Source of the DNA: Viscum album
Taxonomy: Eukaryota; Streptophyta; Magnoliopsida; Santalales; Viscaceae
Length of the DNA: 64,000 bases
Assembly (NCBI GenBank): GCA_963277665.1
Contig: OY728152.1
Location: forward strand, 1,182,726,357 to 1,182,790,356
Direction of reading: 5' to 3'
Part shown: in pieces, positions 50,218 through 62,279 of the stretch
How positions within the stretch are numbered: position 1 is the first letter of the stretch
Layout: each line of letters begins with the position of its first letter
The notes under the pieces: generated by a model
Told to the model about the DNA's origin: nothing
Database searches by the model: none
What the model saw: only the letters and a program-made list of their open reading frames with translations
Translations under genes and position numbers: made by a program

Positions 50218-50700
50218 TACCCATTATAAAGAACATGATCGGGAGATAAGATGATAAATCCCATGTGACTCCAAATACTACAGGTGATAGTAAATCCAAA
50301 ATCCATTTCTGACATGAAATTTCAAGAGTAGAACAAATTCAATGCACGACAAAACTCAAATTTAATGTTCCAACGTAAAAGAGACTAAGCCTCAATAGTA
50401 ACTATTCCATACATTCGATCTAGTAAAGTCTAGAATGATCCTCAATGCCTTGTGGGAAACCTGATTTTTTTTACATTTAGGGTGAGTATACAAGTATACC
50501 AAGTAGGAAATATAAATCCACCCATTAAAAAGTCAGTTACCATACTAATGTCCCGTTAAGAAAATTGTAGTACCTCAATGAACCTAACAAGGGACCCTAT
50601 CCGGCCTAGCCTCACCAAGGGACACTCACAAAATAACACAAGTCAAGTGAAGTAGTAGTGTATTCTAATAGATATTTAGTTTCCCCCACCAATTGTGAAC
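50218..50700. other. Unassigned flank of the LINE
   Basis: No coding motif was found. It contains phrases such as AGGGACCCTATCCGG and AAGGGACACTCACAAAATAA that weakly recall the LTR repeat units of element B in reverse orientation, but not enough to assign. Confidence 0.35.
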
Positions 50701-51960
50701 TGGTTCACTTATCATCCCAAACTACTAACATTTTGATGCTACCACACTTCCCATTCGTATTCAAACTATGACAACCCACCCACACACACTTGGGCCAGAA
50801 ACCACACATCATTCTACTTGCAGACACCAAATAACAACAACCATTCCCACTCACCCATTGAAAACTGGGCCTCATCTTAATGAATCTTAGGAAAAAAAAT
50901 CCTGGCTCACAAACACCTTGGCCTCTCATCCACAACAAACTCCTTCCACATGGATATTGGGATATGGTAAGCCTCATGCCATTATAGCCTGTCCAGATAC
51001 TCTTGAGTGGAAATAACTATGAGGAGGCTGTAAGGAAGAAAGTCCGTAACTAGCTATCCATCCTCCCACCCGGATGTTGGGAAATACACTATCCCCCATG
51101 AAATTGTGGTTTTCACACATGGTGCTCAAAAAGGGTGGGGTGCATATAGAAATCACAAGGAACTAAAATTTACATACATATGGGTAATAAAACACTGTTC
51201 CCAACCTATGGGTCATGAAAAACAATAAACAAACCCACTAGTGCCACTGTTGTTTCAACCCCCATATGCACAACCACACAATATATACTGCCAATGAAAA
51301 ACCCAACACCTTTTTCTTTATCCACGTGCCATTAATTTAATTAGTGGATTAGGTTTGATTTATTCAAGAACTAATAAAGAAATACCAACCCCAACCATAG
51401 TTATACAACATGTAAATCCAAAATTAATTCCCACTTCACAGTAACATAGAACCAGATGTTTAGTCAACTGCTCAGACCCACAATCTACCTAAACACTTCT
51501 TCAACCATTTAAATTAATCACCCTTCAAAATGATACTATATAATCCTTCTCACATAACCTAGCTCCGTAGATCCCCTTCCCAACAATTCCCAGACACAGT
51601 ACCACAATATAAAATCTCATAACCACACCACATTCCCATTTCCTAATGCCCTCTGTTGTCCATGACACAAACAAAGGCTGTACAACTATCTACATGTACG
51701 TCCATTCGACAATCAATCAGTATCTCAAACTAGGATACAAACACACCCCTCATATATACTCACACAAAGGACTAAAAAACTACTATTAACTGACAACCCC
51801 ACTATGCACACATTCCACACCCTTCTCATAGATCCAGCTCATCTATCCACCCTAGTACTCAGAACCGTGCTCCCAACAGTAGAACCACACAACACACACA
51901 ATGTTACAAAACGCAATAGAACACAGCACCCAAACACACCCATCAACACGATATATATAT
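50701..51960. other. Strand-asymmetric C/A-rich, G-poor island
   Basis: For about 1.25 kb the plus strand is rich in C and A and poor in G, with runs such as CACCCACACACACTTGG and CCACACAACACACACA, unlike the symmetric AT-rich surroundings. Two related segments, CCACATGGATATTGGG near 50946 and CCACCCGGATGTTGGG near 51067, lie about 120 bases apart. Minus-strand frames of 60-90 codons exist but match nothing I recognise. It could be part of a G-rich LTR on the minus strand or of an unknown element. Confidence 0.45.
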
Positions 51961-52408
51961 TAATTTAAATTTGTAAATAACTATTCATTAATCCACTTGT
52001 AAAATATGGGTGATCTTAAAAGGGTTTTCATTCTAGGGAATCAATTTCAATTAACCAAGTCTACATTTTTAATTAGGTTTCTTATTAATGTTGATTATCA
52101 AACATCAAAACAAAAAATACATGACACCATCGGTTTTGAATGAAAATACCACCAATGACCAGGATTTCTAGAAGACATACATCTACAAACAATCCTTAAA
52201 TAAACAAAAAAAAACAAAATTAAAACAGGTGATACAAAATTAATCAACTCCATGCCCATCATTTTATTTACCATTTTTATCATTTGATCATATTTAGTAT
52301 TGTTTATTTATCATTTTATGGAATTTACTCAGTAATTAATCATAATTAATTATTATTAAAACCACAACGAATGATGCAGAAATAAATATATATAGAATAA
52401 ATCCCAAC
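51961..52408. other. AT-rich sequence, nothing assignable
   Basis: Ordinary AT-rich sequence between the C-rich island and the small frame at 52409. No motif seen. Confidence 0.4.
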
Positions 52409-52618
52409 ATGGAGGATCATCATATTGATGTTCTTCCTTATGCTAAGAATAGGGGATCGCGCGAGCAGTTGGGAAGAACTCCAGGAAAATTAAGCAGGAT
52501 AGCTCTAGAGTATGTGCATGACTCATCTAGGTTGTATAGATCTAATAGCTACATAGAGAAATTAAAGACACACTTGGAAGGGAAGATCATGTCTTTGATG
52601 ACTCAGATCCTATTTTAA
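52409..52618 (+). CDS. Unrecognised small open frame (69 aa), doubtful
   Basis: The ATG is in a good plant context (CAACATGGAGG). The frame encodes a charged 69-residue peptide beginning MEDHHIDVLPYAK, with basic and hydrophilic stretches and no membrane segment or signal peptide. Its base composition is clearly less AT-rich than the flanks on either side, which is why it is listed. I do not recognise the family. It could be a captured exon, a scrap of a transposon protein, or chance. No splice-site evidence or neighbouring exon was found. Confidence 0.25.
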   Translation: MEDHHIDVLPYAKNRGSREQLGRTPGKLSRIALEYVHDSSRLYRSNSYIEKLKTHLEGKIMSLMTQILF

Positions 52619-53038
52619 GGGTTGTTCGATTTTAAAAGACATTAACGTGAGATCCTATTCATGATCACACTCTATGGGTATCATAAATCTCCAAGGAAGT
52701 TATGATATTTATAAATATTATTAATAATATTCAAAATGCACTTACAAACACCCATACATGGTTCTAAACTAATTTTATGTAATGAATACATAAGATGGGT
52801 GAAACTAGAAAACTGGGAAAAATGAAAATGTGTCACTGGTGGGTGTGTCGCCGATATGGAGCCACTATCAATGTGACCTACTAACACATAGCCAATTCTG
52901 TTGGCCCACCGATGTAATGACATACTAATTCCACAAACAACTTATACCCTGACCTACTGACACCCTAAATCAATAATGTAGATGCCCCTTACTCACAAAT
53001 GATGACAATCCTACCTCAATTATGCAAAAACATGTCGA
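52619..53038. other. Unassigned sequence before the 16-bp repeat
   Basis: A minus-strand frame of 80 codons (52681-52923) has no recognisable features. The region may belong to the 3' LTR of minus-strand element E, which should lie left of its pol. Confidence 0.35.
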
Positions 53039-53128
53039 CATACGGACAGGTCAACACACTGTCATGTTGACACATTGATATACCTACGCACTGACTTGCC
53101 GGCGCACTGGCATGCTGACGCTGACGCC
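53039..53128. repeat. Degenerate 16-bp tandem repeat
   Basis: Successive 16-base units at 53055, 53071, 53087 and 53103 read CACACTGTCATGTTGA, CACATTGATATACCTA, CGCACTGACTTGCCGG and CGCACTGGCATGCTGA, with partial units on both sides. The consensus is near CGCACTGACATGCTGA. It is locally GC-rich in an AT-rich setting and may lie in an LTR of element E. Confidence 0.75.
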
Positions 53129-53740
53129 GCAGATTTTCCAATGGAACACTGGATATTTTGAAAACTCTTGAATTGAGCCAACATTGCCTCTTATAACACC
53201 CTAAACACTATATTTTTCCAATTTAGGGACCAGGTAAATTTGTGTTATTACATCAGATGCCTCTCAAAATATTCCCATCCTCATTTTTTTCAAAACTAAC
53301 TCAAGATAAAGGTGGTTCAAACAACCCACACTAAATGTACATCTTAGGAGAGAACCACGTTGTCTTATATTTATGTTTGGAATGAAAATCTCGACATTTG
53401 AGAATTCCTCATTCTCATCTATCTCCTAAAAAACTATGCAAACAATGGGGCCCCACAGTTCCCCAAAACACCATAAAAACACCAAAGGTCACACCATCCA
53501 AACACATGGATTAAGGATCTCCTTCCTCCATGTCAAGATACTAGGTGGCACTGTCTCTCCTGCATGGTTTTAACAACATCCGCATTGATTCATCTTGATT
53601 AGCGATAAAATTCACCCCTCCAAATAGTCAGGAGATTTAAAAAAATAACATAAATAGGAAAAAATTAATCATATTGAATGCGAGGTCAAACATTATATCA
53701 AAATAATGGTACATAGTAAAACACAAGAGCAAACTTAGAA
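53129..53740 (-). other. Probable 3' untranslated end of element E; LTR edge uncertain
   Basis: Lies between the pol remnant of E and the 16-bp repeat. On the minus strand a possible LTR start TGATGTAATAACAC lies at 53239-53252, preceded by a weak purine-rich stretch (TTTTGAGAGG). Neither is convincing enough to name an LTR. Confidence 0.35.
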
Positions 53741-56700
53741 ATGCTCAGGGCATTAGACAGACATTTGTGCGTCTCTCTCCCAAGTACTCTCCCCAAGGAC
53801 ACCATGCCTTCATACCATTCAAACTAAATCATTGGTTATTCCTTGCAACACAATCACCCCATAATCCTCAATTCTAACTGTTCAATATATGAATGTCACA
53901 TCATCCCTGAAATCCAACTCTCCATAGTCTATGAAGTTGGAGTCATCATGTAGGTACCGAAAAAACTGAGATACATGAAATAAAATGTGAATCCTATCCA
54001 ACCGCAGTTGAAATTTTATACGACATTCCTCCTCACCAACTTGTCCCAACACCTCGAATGGCTCTATGAACCATAGAGAAAGCTTTATCCCTCTTCCAAA
54101 TCTCCACTGTCTATTCCAAGGGGAGACCTTTAAGAACACATTCTCCCTAACATCGAACTATAAGGGCCTCCTCCTATGATCAACATTCGACTTCTTCCAG
54201 CCCTGAGCAACCGTCTTCCTCTCCTGCAAAAGCTGAACCTTCTCTGTTGTGCTCTACCCAATATATGGTCCGAGAACGGATATTTCCCTTACCTTTTCCC
54301 TTTATATGGGTGAGAGAAACCATCTTCTACAAAATGATTATAATTGTGCCATGCCACATATATTGTGATATCTATTATTTTAGGAAAACATTACCAGGGG
54401 AAACTGTCGTACCAATGATCCTATAAGGACTTGAACACATGCTCACAATATTTCATCCAATGTCTAGATGGTCCTCTATTTTTTTCCATCCATATGAGGG
54501 TAAAAATTAGTGTTAGACATAAGTTGGTTCCAATGGCATGCTACAATCCACTCTAGAATCAGAACGAAGTCATGTATCCCAATAAAATACAATGGATCTT
54601 GGAACTGCACGCAATTGTATCTCCACATCCACAATCCACTACACTAAGGCATCCACAACGCTCGATACCATAGTTTCTTTTATGTGAGCCAACTTTTTCA
54701 ACAAGTCAACCACCACCCAACTAGAATCACATCATCTATAAGCCCTAGGTAATCCAATGATGAAATCCCATATGATGTCATCCCACTTACACTCGGGAAC
54801 ATCCAAGTGCCAAAATAGACCACCATTAACACAGTTCTCAACTTTCACATACTGACACACAAGGCATCTTGCCACAAATTATACTACTACATGCTTCACC
54901 CCAGGACACCAAAAATGTTCCCTCAATCCTCGGTACATCATGGAAACTCCATGGTGTATAGCTAGGGGTGAGATATGGAACTCACAAAGAACTTCCTCGC
55001 ACATTGCCACCATGATAATCAAATTCCAAAGGAACAACATATGATTATGTCTATCCTCTAACAGTCCCTCTAGAGTGTTGTCATGGACTACATGATCATT
55101 CCCCGCTTTAGTCCCTTTGTTTTCCCACTGATATTCTTCCTGTTGTTGCATTATAAAATATTGCATTGTTGTCTGAAATAGGTTCTCTCTAATAATATCC
55201 TCCACAACATCTATTTTTTATGTGGGAAACTCCACCATTGCCTTCCAAGAATTATTTATTCCTAAACAACCTACATCAGAATATTCCTAATATATACATC
55301 ATCCACCATGTTCCCCTTCTTAATTTCTTAAGGGATATTTATGTTTCATCCTAGAGGAACTCCATCCTCCTTTCCTACTTTATGTTTAGTTCTCGTTGGG
55401 AAATGATATAACTCATGTTCTTTTGATCTGTGAATACCAAAAGGTGATCTCTAATAAAAAATTGATACCACAACATCAGGTTAAACATGAACACTGCAAG
55501 ATCTAGAACAATGGAGGCATAGTTACATTTGTGTGAATGTAATTTAAAATACACAAAATATATTACTCGTTTTTTTGTATTATCACACATCCAATGACTT
55601 GGCCAGATGCGTCACAAAACACCTCTATCATCACATCTTCCTCTAGCTACAGATGAAGTGGGTAACTAAAAATATTTCTCATGAGATAGATAAAAGATTC
55701 TTGAAACGAATTACTCAAAACAGAGGCCTATTATTTTCTTGTCAAAGCTGTCAAAGGATTTGAAACTCAATAAATGTTGGGCATGAACGTCTGGTAAAAG
55801 CTAGACATACCCAAGAAGCTACGAACCTCTACTAAATTCTTTGGTGATACCCATGAAAAAAATCTCATCAATATTTGATGGTTATGGTACTATCCCTTAC
55901 AGAGACACAATGAGTAAAATGAAGTTCACTTCTCATGTACAAAACATGTTCTTGGACAACATTCTGTAGAGATGGTGGTGTCGGGTGACATCCAAGATAG
56001 TCCTAAGAAGCTCGGAATGCTCCTCATGTATCCTTATATATAAAATGAAGTATTTGATGAACCTAATGATGTAACAGTCTAGGAAATCAAGTCAAATAGA
56101 ATTCATGAGCCTCATGAACACAACTATCTTATTTGTAATGCTGAACAGCATGACCATGAACAAAGAGAACACATACCACCTCCTAAATGTAGTCTTTTGG
56201 ATGACACTCTCTTTCTCCATAAACTGCTAATATACATAACACATACTGATCTTAGATAACCCACAATCTCCCTTCAACTGGTCTAAAATGTTATATATCC
56301 TCGAAAGAGGGTAATGGTTCTTGAATTTTACCTAATTTTGTCTCTAGTAGTCTATGCATAGTCTTAGACCACCGTCTTCCTTCTTCTAGAAAATGTCTGT
56401 AGCACCCCACATTGGCACATTTGGCATAATAAAACCCTTTTTAATAAGGTCATCAACCAGAAAACAATAGTCTCACAACTCATAAAGTTCCATCTGAAAG
56501 GGAGCCAACGAAATCGGACGAGCATCGGGTCACAAGTCCATCCCAATCTCAACATCACATCTAGGGGTAGAGTCGCAACCTACTCGGGGAAGACATCCTA
56601 AAGCTCAATTACAACCACTAGAATATCCAACATACCTATATCTTCATATTCTACTGAAATATGTGCTAATGGTGCAAAAATATTTTCTATAGTTTGGTTT

Positions 56701-56817
56701 CCCTCCTGAAAAATATTCTCGCCTATGAAAGCTATGTGTTGCCTACCCATATCCTAGATCACCAACCTTATCCAGATGTAGTCGATAATATCATTCATAG
56801 TGAATAAATAGTAGTAG
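53741..56817 (-). pseudogene. Broken chromovirus pol (element E), truncated at protease
   Basis: The minus strand runs in order from protease to a chromodomain-like end. The protease tail is near 56700-56810 and a DVFPE-type linker near 56590. RT spans about 55880-56570 and its catalytic FIDD has become FIKY near 56045. RNase H is near 55375-55620 (FTDQKNMSYI, QRELNIK). The integrase zinc-finger region at 54840-54990 includes MMYRGLREHFW and CLVC, with the core beginning WDDIIWDFIIGLP near 54770. The integrase C-terminus at 53882-54139 has VSPWNRQWRFG and FHVSQF. A tail near 53745-53800 has GESTWERD, like a chromodomain. There are numerous stops and shifts. It ends abruptly at the left edge of LTR F, so F inserted into its protease; gag must lie beyond the window, if it survives. 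Confidence 0.85.
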
Positions 56818-58425
56818 TGTAACATCCCAAGTAAATAAAGAATAAGACATATTTCATATTTAGTAATATTATTCAGTTAAATATTAATTTTACTTAAAAG
56901 GGTTTTCTCTGTTCGATAGCATACCTGATACGCAACAACGATTTTCGTTGAAATCTTACATTGCACACTATTAATATAATGTTATTATTTTAAATGGTAG
57001 TTAATTCCTACCCATTGTATAGGTGGGAATGAAAAAACTAACAACAATATGATTATAAATTTTTTTTAAATGTATTTTAATTTATCGAATAAAATGTTAG
57101 AGGCTTAAAATGTGAGTGAATCTAATTTTAAGCATAAATTACATTAAAAGGTCGATTTACAGCCATTTAATGGCGAACCCTCTTTAAATATAGTTTTGGT
57201 CATTTTTATATGTTCTATTTGACCAAATAAATTTTTTATTTAGATTTGGGATTACAAAATTTACTCTGGGTAATTTTTTGGTATTTTTCTGATAAAGTTA
57301 ATTTTTTAATGAATAGTGGAAAATACTGTATTTTAATTCAATAATGGATTTTAATCTAATTTATTTTTATGGTTAGATTATCTTTTTAATTGGTTTTAAA
57401 GTTTAATTAGAAAATATTTTTTCCATTTAATCCAATTTAGTTTATTTGAATTAATTTCACTTTGAAAATGGACATATACAAGTATCAATCTTATGATAGT
57501 TATTGTTTCATCAAAACACGCAATTTGTTTGGATAACGGGAATTAATATTAAATTAATTAAATCAAAATCTATGTTTATAATATTCTAAAATAGACATCA
57601 ATTTTGAAATCATACTATCAAATATAGCATAGGCTGAATTTTTGGTATTTTTCTGAAAAACATCAATTTTTGATGAATAAGGAAACCACTTAATAAAAGT
57701 GAAAAAACTGAATTTTTTATTTAAATTAAAATTTACCGCTTTAATGAATTGAATTTCAAAAATCCGAAATAAATGGTTGTTTTTAATAAGTAAAATGTGG
57801 TTCAATAAGTTGAAAATATTTTTTGGAAAATAGTAACTTTTTACTTTTATTTACCACGGTTGATGGTAAATATGGTAATTCAATGTAAAAAGAATATTAT
57901 AATAATACCAAATTATCTTAAAACATGTAAAAACCTTATTGGATAAGTCATTTAAGACCATGATAATCTTTGTGTTGATTATGGGACCCCATTGAGGCAC
58001 TTGGTATTGATAATGACAATTTAGATTAATTAACTAAAAGTTAAAGCAAAACTATCAAAAATATTTTAGTAAATTTATTTTTATAAGGGGTTATATAAAT
58101 TATCTTTTGGACTAAAAATTCACTGGAAATATAAAACGATTTCCTAAATCATGTTAATTTTTTTATAATTTTTAGACATCAAATAATTTTAATTATTTAT
58201 GACAGAAGAATGATGCAGTGTTTACCTAATTAATAAATCATTTATTTATATAATATTATAAATATTTAAATAACATCCAAAAATTGTCCAATTATTATTA
58301 AATGATTTTATTTCTACCATTATTCATCTTATCATCGACTCTAATTATTTTTTTCCTTTTGAAACCGAACATAATTTTATAATAAAAATAATATTATCAC
58401 ACATTCCTAAAGAGCCCCTCCCCCT

Positions 58426-58434
58426 TATAAAAAG
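58426..58434 (+). promoter_or_regulatory. TATA box of LTR F
   Basis: TATAAAAAG in CCTCCCCCTTATAAAAAGCC, at the position matching TATAAAAG of LTR-A. Confidence 0.78.
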
Positions 58435-58676
58435 CCCTCACTTCTAACCAATTACTCCACCTCTCAAGCCTTTATCCTCTTCCATAAACTTATCAATTAA
58501 ACTCCCTAGATCCCTATACTACACCTATAAGCATTAATTTAGGAATAAGGCACTTCAAGAAGTATTTTTAGTTTAATCCAATAGAAGTTTCCCAAATTAA
58601 ATATAATCGTTTCTCTTAACTTCTTTTATTTTATTTTAGTTCTCAAACCACTAAACTATTTTTATTCCTTTATTTT

Positions 58677-58717
58677 ATAACAACAACAGTATCCTCAATA
58701 TACTAGTATGTTGTTAT
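58677..58717. repeat. Hairpin H0 in LTR F
   Basis: ATAACAACA (58677-58685) pairs perfectly with TGTTGTTAT (58709-58717). An inner AGTAT/ATACT extends it. It is the counterpart of 4982-5052, with a different stem sequence. Confidence 0.7.
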
Positions 58718-58793
58718 GATATTTATTCAAACTCCACTTACACACACCTCCATATAATGGTTGAAGAACATAATGTTTCTGTGGATGGAAAAC

Positions 58794-58854
58794 TAATGCC
58801 ACACGAGATGATGATTATTTGATTATCTCATACCGCCTATCTTAGTGGCCATTA
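58794..58854. repeat. Hairpin H1 in LTR F
   Basis: TAATGCCAC (58794-58802) pairs with GTGGCCATTA (58845-58854) with one bulge. Inside, GAGATGAT and GATTATCTC can form a second stem, and CATACCGCCTATCT matches the AATACCGTCTCCAC core of LTR-A. It lies 368 bases from the TATA box, against 343 in LTR-A. Confidence 0.68.
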
Positions 58855-59144
58855 AGATGACACTATATTTATATATGGTATATGTTATATTTATTTATTC
58901 TTTATTCTTCAGTATTTTCCTTTTATATCATACCTCTATTATTTCCATTATGTGTAAACATGATAATTTAATTTGTGGAAGTGCAGACAACCGCCCATAA
59001 AAGTGATATGACTCGTTAATGCCATATTTGGAACATATAAAAGATGGAATTATTGATTTTATATATGATATTATACTAGAATTATAATATATCTATGTAT
59101 CATTTTTTTTAATTCCATTAAAATGATAAATAGAAATGAAAGTA

Positions 59145-59187
59145 GCATTCATGCGTACGTACGGCTTACCGTCTCCATGAACGGTGC
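59145..59187. repeat. Hairpin H2 in LTR F with CGTACGTACG core
   Basis: GCATTCATG and CATGAACGGTGC pair around a 22-base core (CGTACGTACGGCTTACCG...) that differs from the LTR-A core only in AA versus CT. The outer arms differ from both LTR-A copies yet still pair. Confidence 0.78.
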
Positions 59188-60577
59188 ATTTCATTTCTTA
59201 TCCCCAAATTATATGTACTATTATAAATAAATATATATACTAGATATATATGATATATATGATATTTTGATATCTAAATAATGAATATAATTCTGGATAT
59301 AATGGACTATTTACACCATCGACAACTTGTAAATATAAGGTGTTCATTTTTTACTCATGTACCAAATGTCGAAAAAATGACCATTATTATCTTGAATGAT
59401 TAAATAATGTTTATAACATGGTAATAAGTTATATAAAAGGAATTATAAACATGAAAAATGTTCTTATGCAAGTAGAAATTAATTTTTTTTATTATTTAAA
59501 ATATGAAAGAATGAACAGGTCATGTCGTACAAGAGGTAAGCGACTTCATCTCAATCTCCTTTCATTAAGTTATATTTAGTTTTATTCATGACATTATTTT
59601 ATACACACATTTGATTTTTAATTTCATTCAATGGGAATATTTTTATGCAAACCATTTTACTAAATGAAAAAATGAATGTTTTTTTGTGTACACAGTGACA
59701 ATGACCTTTCCACCGCCGCAAGAATTATTTGATCAATTTTCTACCTTAAAAAGTGTTAATGTTTTTAAAAAGGAAAATAAATACCATATACTCTTTCTAC
59801 AAATTTTGGTATTAAAAATGATTTTGAGAATGGATTTATTATTTCAATATCTTGAAATGGTATTTTTTATTTCAATTTGTAAATTTTATCATTCCTTTAT
59901 TCTTATGTTATGTGTTATGATCATGTTGTGGTTCTTGGTCATTATTTAAATTTACGGGTGGATCCGTGACAAACCTAGGGCTGGTGAGCCCGAGAAAGAT
60001 CTTCAATGCATTGGGTAATGAGACGGAGGTAAATGTTAATGTTTCTTCTAAGAGACATAGGGAATATACTATGATGGGTATTAAAAAGTAACTCCATATC
60101 TAGCTGTGATAGCTACAATATGATTATATTATGGGTTCCATAAGTTACCATTATGATTTATGATTTCTATGTGTTATTCATAAATCTTATGATTTCAGGT
60201 GGTAAGTAAACGAGTTTCTATTTTGTATATATTTATGAAAAAATGTTGTTATTCATTGTTTTATAGCCCATACCGAGTTTTTTATGATCATCCCACATTA
60301 TGAAATTTTTTGACAGGACATAAAGATGAATAGTGTCAAGGATGTGGTCAAGGAAAAGTCATGCTGTCTATATCAAGGGACTAGACATGACTCTTTTTTT
60401 CAAGAGTTTTTATTTTATGAAAAAAATGGAAACTCTGTATAAGTGTCTACATTGTAATCTTTTGAGATGTAATAGTTATGTCCTAATTGTCTAAAACAAT
60501 AATCTTGAAAAGATCATCAATGTGAATTATTCATTTAATTCAGTATTATGTAATGTTTAAGGCAGGGTCCTTATTAT

Positions 60578-60588
60578 TGGTATTAGAG
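60578..60588 (+). promoter_or_regulatory. Decayed primer-binding site of element F
   Basis: TGGTATTAGAG follows the LTR end and differs by one C-to-T change from TGGTATCAGAG beside LTR-A. Confidence 0.72.
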
Positions 60589-60750
60589 AATGGTTTAGAT
60601 AACTTTAGGAGTTAAGGTATTGTTAAATTTATATCCATAGAGGAATTTATGTTAATATTGAAATCATAAAGAATTTACAGATTACCATGTTCCTTTGCAG
60701 AAGATATTTCTGTGTTCAGAATGATTTTCCGCTGAGGAAATAGGGCAGCT

Positions 60751-61760
60751 ATGTCGGATCGACATCAAAAGGAAGATAACCTCCCAAATAAGCAACCTAA
60801 GATTGTTGGAATCATAACTCAACAGTTTGTTGTAGTGATGGAGTAGTTCATTAAATCTATAAATGGTGGTGGTATCAATGCACGAGATCATTCAAATCAA
60901 CTGCAGAGGAATGTGTTAGTAGTGGATCATTTCATGAGGCAACATACCCCATCATTCAGAGGATCATCTATCCCAGTGCTAGAAGAAGGTTGGATTAATG
61001 TAGTGGAAAAGTTTTTTGGATTCATGTGTTGTTCAGAACATCAAAATGTTAGTCTCGTTGTTTACCGTTTGGAAGGAGAAGATGATCAGTAGTGGTCGAA
61101 TGTGAAAAATATCGGGGATAGTGAGGATATTGATCCTATCGATTGGGATGAATTCAATGTTATGTTTCTTGAGAAATATTTTTCTAAGGTGGTTCTTTTT
61201 AGAATGGAAAAACTATTCCTAGAATTGAGGAAGGAGGATGACTTAGTGGCTACTTGTGATGAAAAATTCACTCAACTAGCATGGTATGATCCATATTTCA
61301 TACGAGATCTTGATAGTAAAATAAAATATTTTTACTTATGATTAAATCCAAAGTATTGAAGGTCATTAGCTTCTCGTGAGTTCAAAAGTTATGAAAAAAT
61401 AATTCATTGTGAGGAGAAGGTGTAAATTGTGTTTGCTAATGATCATGTGTTCCTAGAAAAACAACAGAATAAGAGGTCGAGGTGGCAGGCGAAAGTGAAG
61501 AACTCTTCAAAAAAGTATGATGGTAAGAAATATAATTTTACAGTTTTGAAAATTATATTAAGAATCATGTTGGGTAATGTCTTTTGAATTCTGGTAAGTG
61601 CTACCGATGTTGTAAAATGGGGCATAAGTCTCGTAATTGCACTGAAGAAGATCAGGTTAATATTTAGAAAAAATCTAATTTACCGTCAGTAAAATGTTTT
61701 AAGTTCAATGAAATGGGTCATTATGCAAATGACTATCCAACAAAGAACTCAACTATAGAA
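60751..61760 (+). pseudogene. gag of element F, disrupted
   Basis: Capsid and nucleocapsid protein. The reading starts at ATG 60751 (MSDRHQKED). It gives the typical plant gypsy gag order: TPSFRGSS, then EKFFGFM, LEGEDDQ, a core at 61102-61341 (WDEFNVMFLEKYFS, FLELRKEDD, FTQLAWYDP), and then two zinc knuckles. The first knuckle (61599-61640) is intact as CYRC-x4-H-x4-C. The second (from 61695) keeps the spacing but has lost its second and last cysteines (CFKF...ANDY). In-frame stops include 60842-60847 (VME then stop) and the codon before WSNVKN at about 61090, with frame changes later. Confidence 0.85.
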
Positions 61761-61849
61761 AGAATCCAGACTACATGTAGAAGGGGGTGGTGAAATCCTT
61801 TTCATCAACTTCTGCAGATGTTAGTCCATCAAATGAAGAGGAATCAGGT

Positions 61850-62211
61850 ACACTATTTTTTTTTCTGATTATTCCAATGTGTTGTTTGATTCAGGGTCTA
61901 CAAACTCAATCATTTCTGAGAAGATTTCTTTTAAATTGGGAATTCATTATCAAGATATGAATATAGAACTTATGGTAAAGACACCTAGAGGAAATGTTGA
62001 AACAAAAAGAAAACATAAGAACATTCATGTCCTTGTGTGTAGCAAGAATCTACCTGCAAACGTTATTTTTTTTCCTCTAGTGGAGTTTGATTTTACTTTG
62101 GGTTTGGATTGGATTTTTGTTTATCATGCTAAGATTCACTATAGAGCTAAAGAGGTTTTTTTCATAGGGATTTCCAGTTTGTATACAAGAGTGAACCCTT
62201 GCTTTAGATAA
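61850..62211 (+). pseudogene. Protease of element F
   Basis: Retroviral-type aspartic protease that would process the polyprotein. The active site DSGS begins at 61888, in the context LFDSGSTNSIIS. The domain ends with FDFTLGLDWI at about 62085-62115, the counterpart of [10 protein letters not shown] in element A. The domain itself reads through, but the frame closes at 62211 and gag and RT lie in other frames, so it is part of a broken polyprotein. Confidence 0.82.
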
Positions 62212-62279
62212 CATATCGTGAAGCTGAGAAAGTAGTAAAATATAGAAATTAATGTTACCTTTCACATATTGCTGAAAAT

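Larger units (their letters stand above)
56818..60576 (+). repeat. 5' LTR of element F (about 3.76 kb)
   Basis: It begins TGTAACATCCC and ends GGGTCCTTATTA just before a primer-binding-site scar. Many blocks align with LTR-A, notably 57600-57900 with 3560-3850, the TATA region and three hairpins. No polypurine tract precedes it; the left neighbour is minus-strand pol of element E. Confidence 0.88.

Noticed and set aside
50705..51156. Two minus-strand frames of 90 and 60 codons in the C-rich island
   Set aside because: No recognised motif or start context, and Trp/Cys/Gly-rich content follows from the G-rich minus strand. Left as unassigned.
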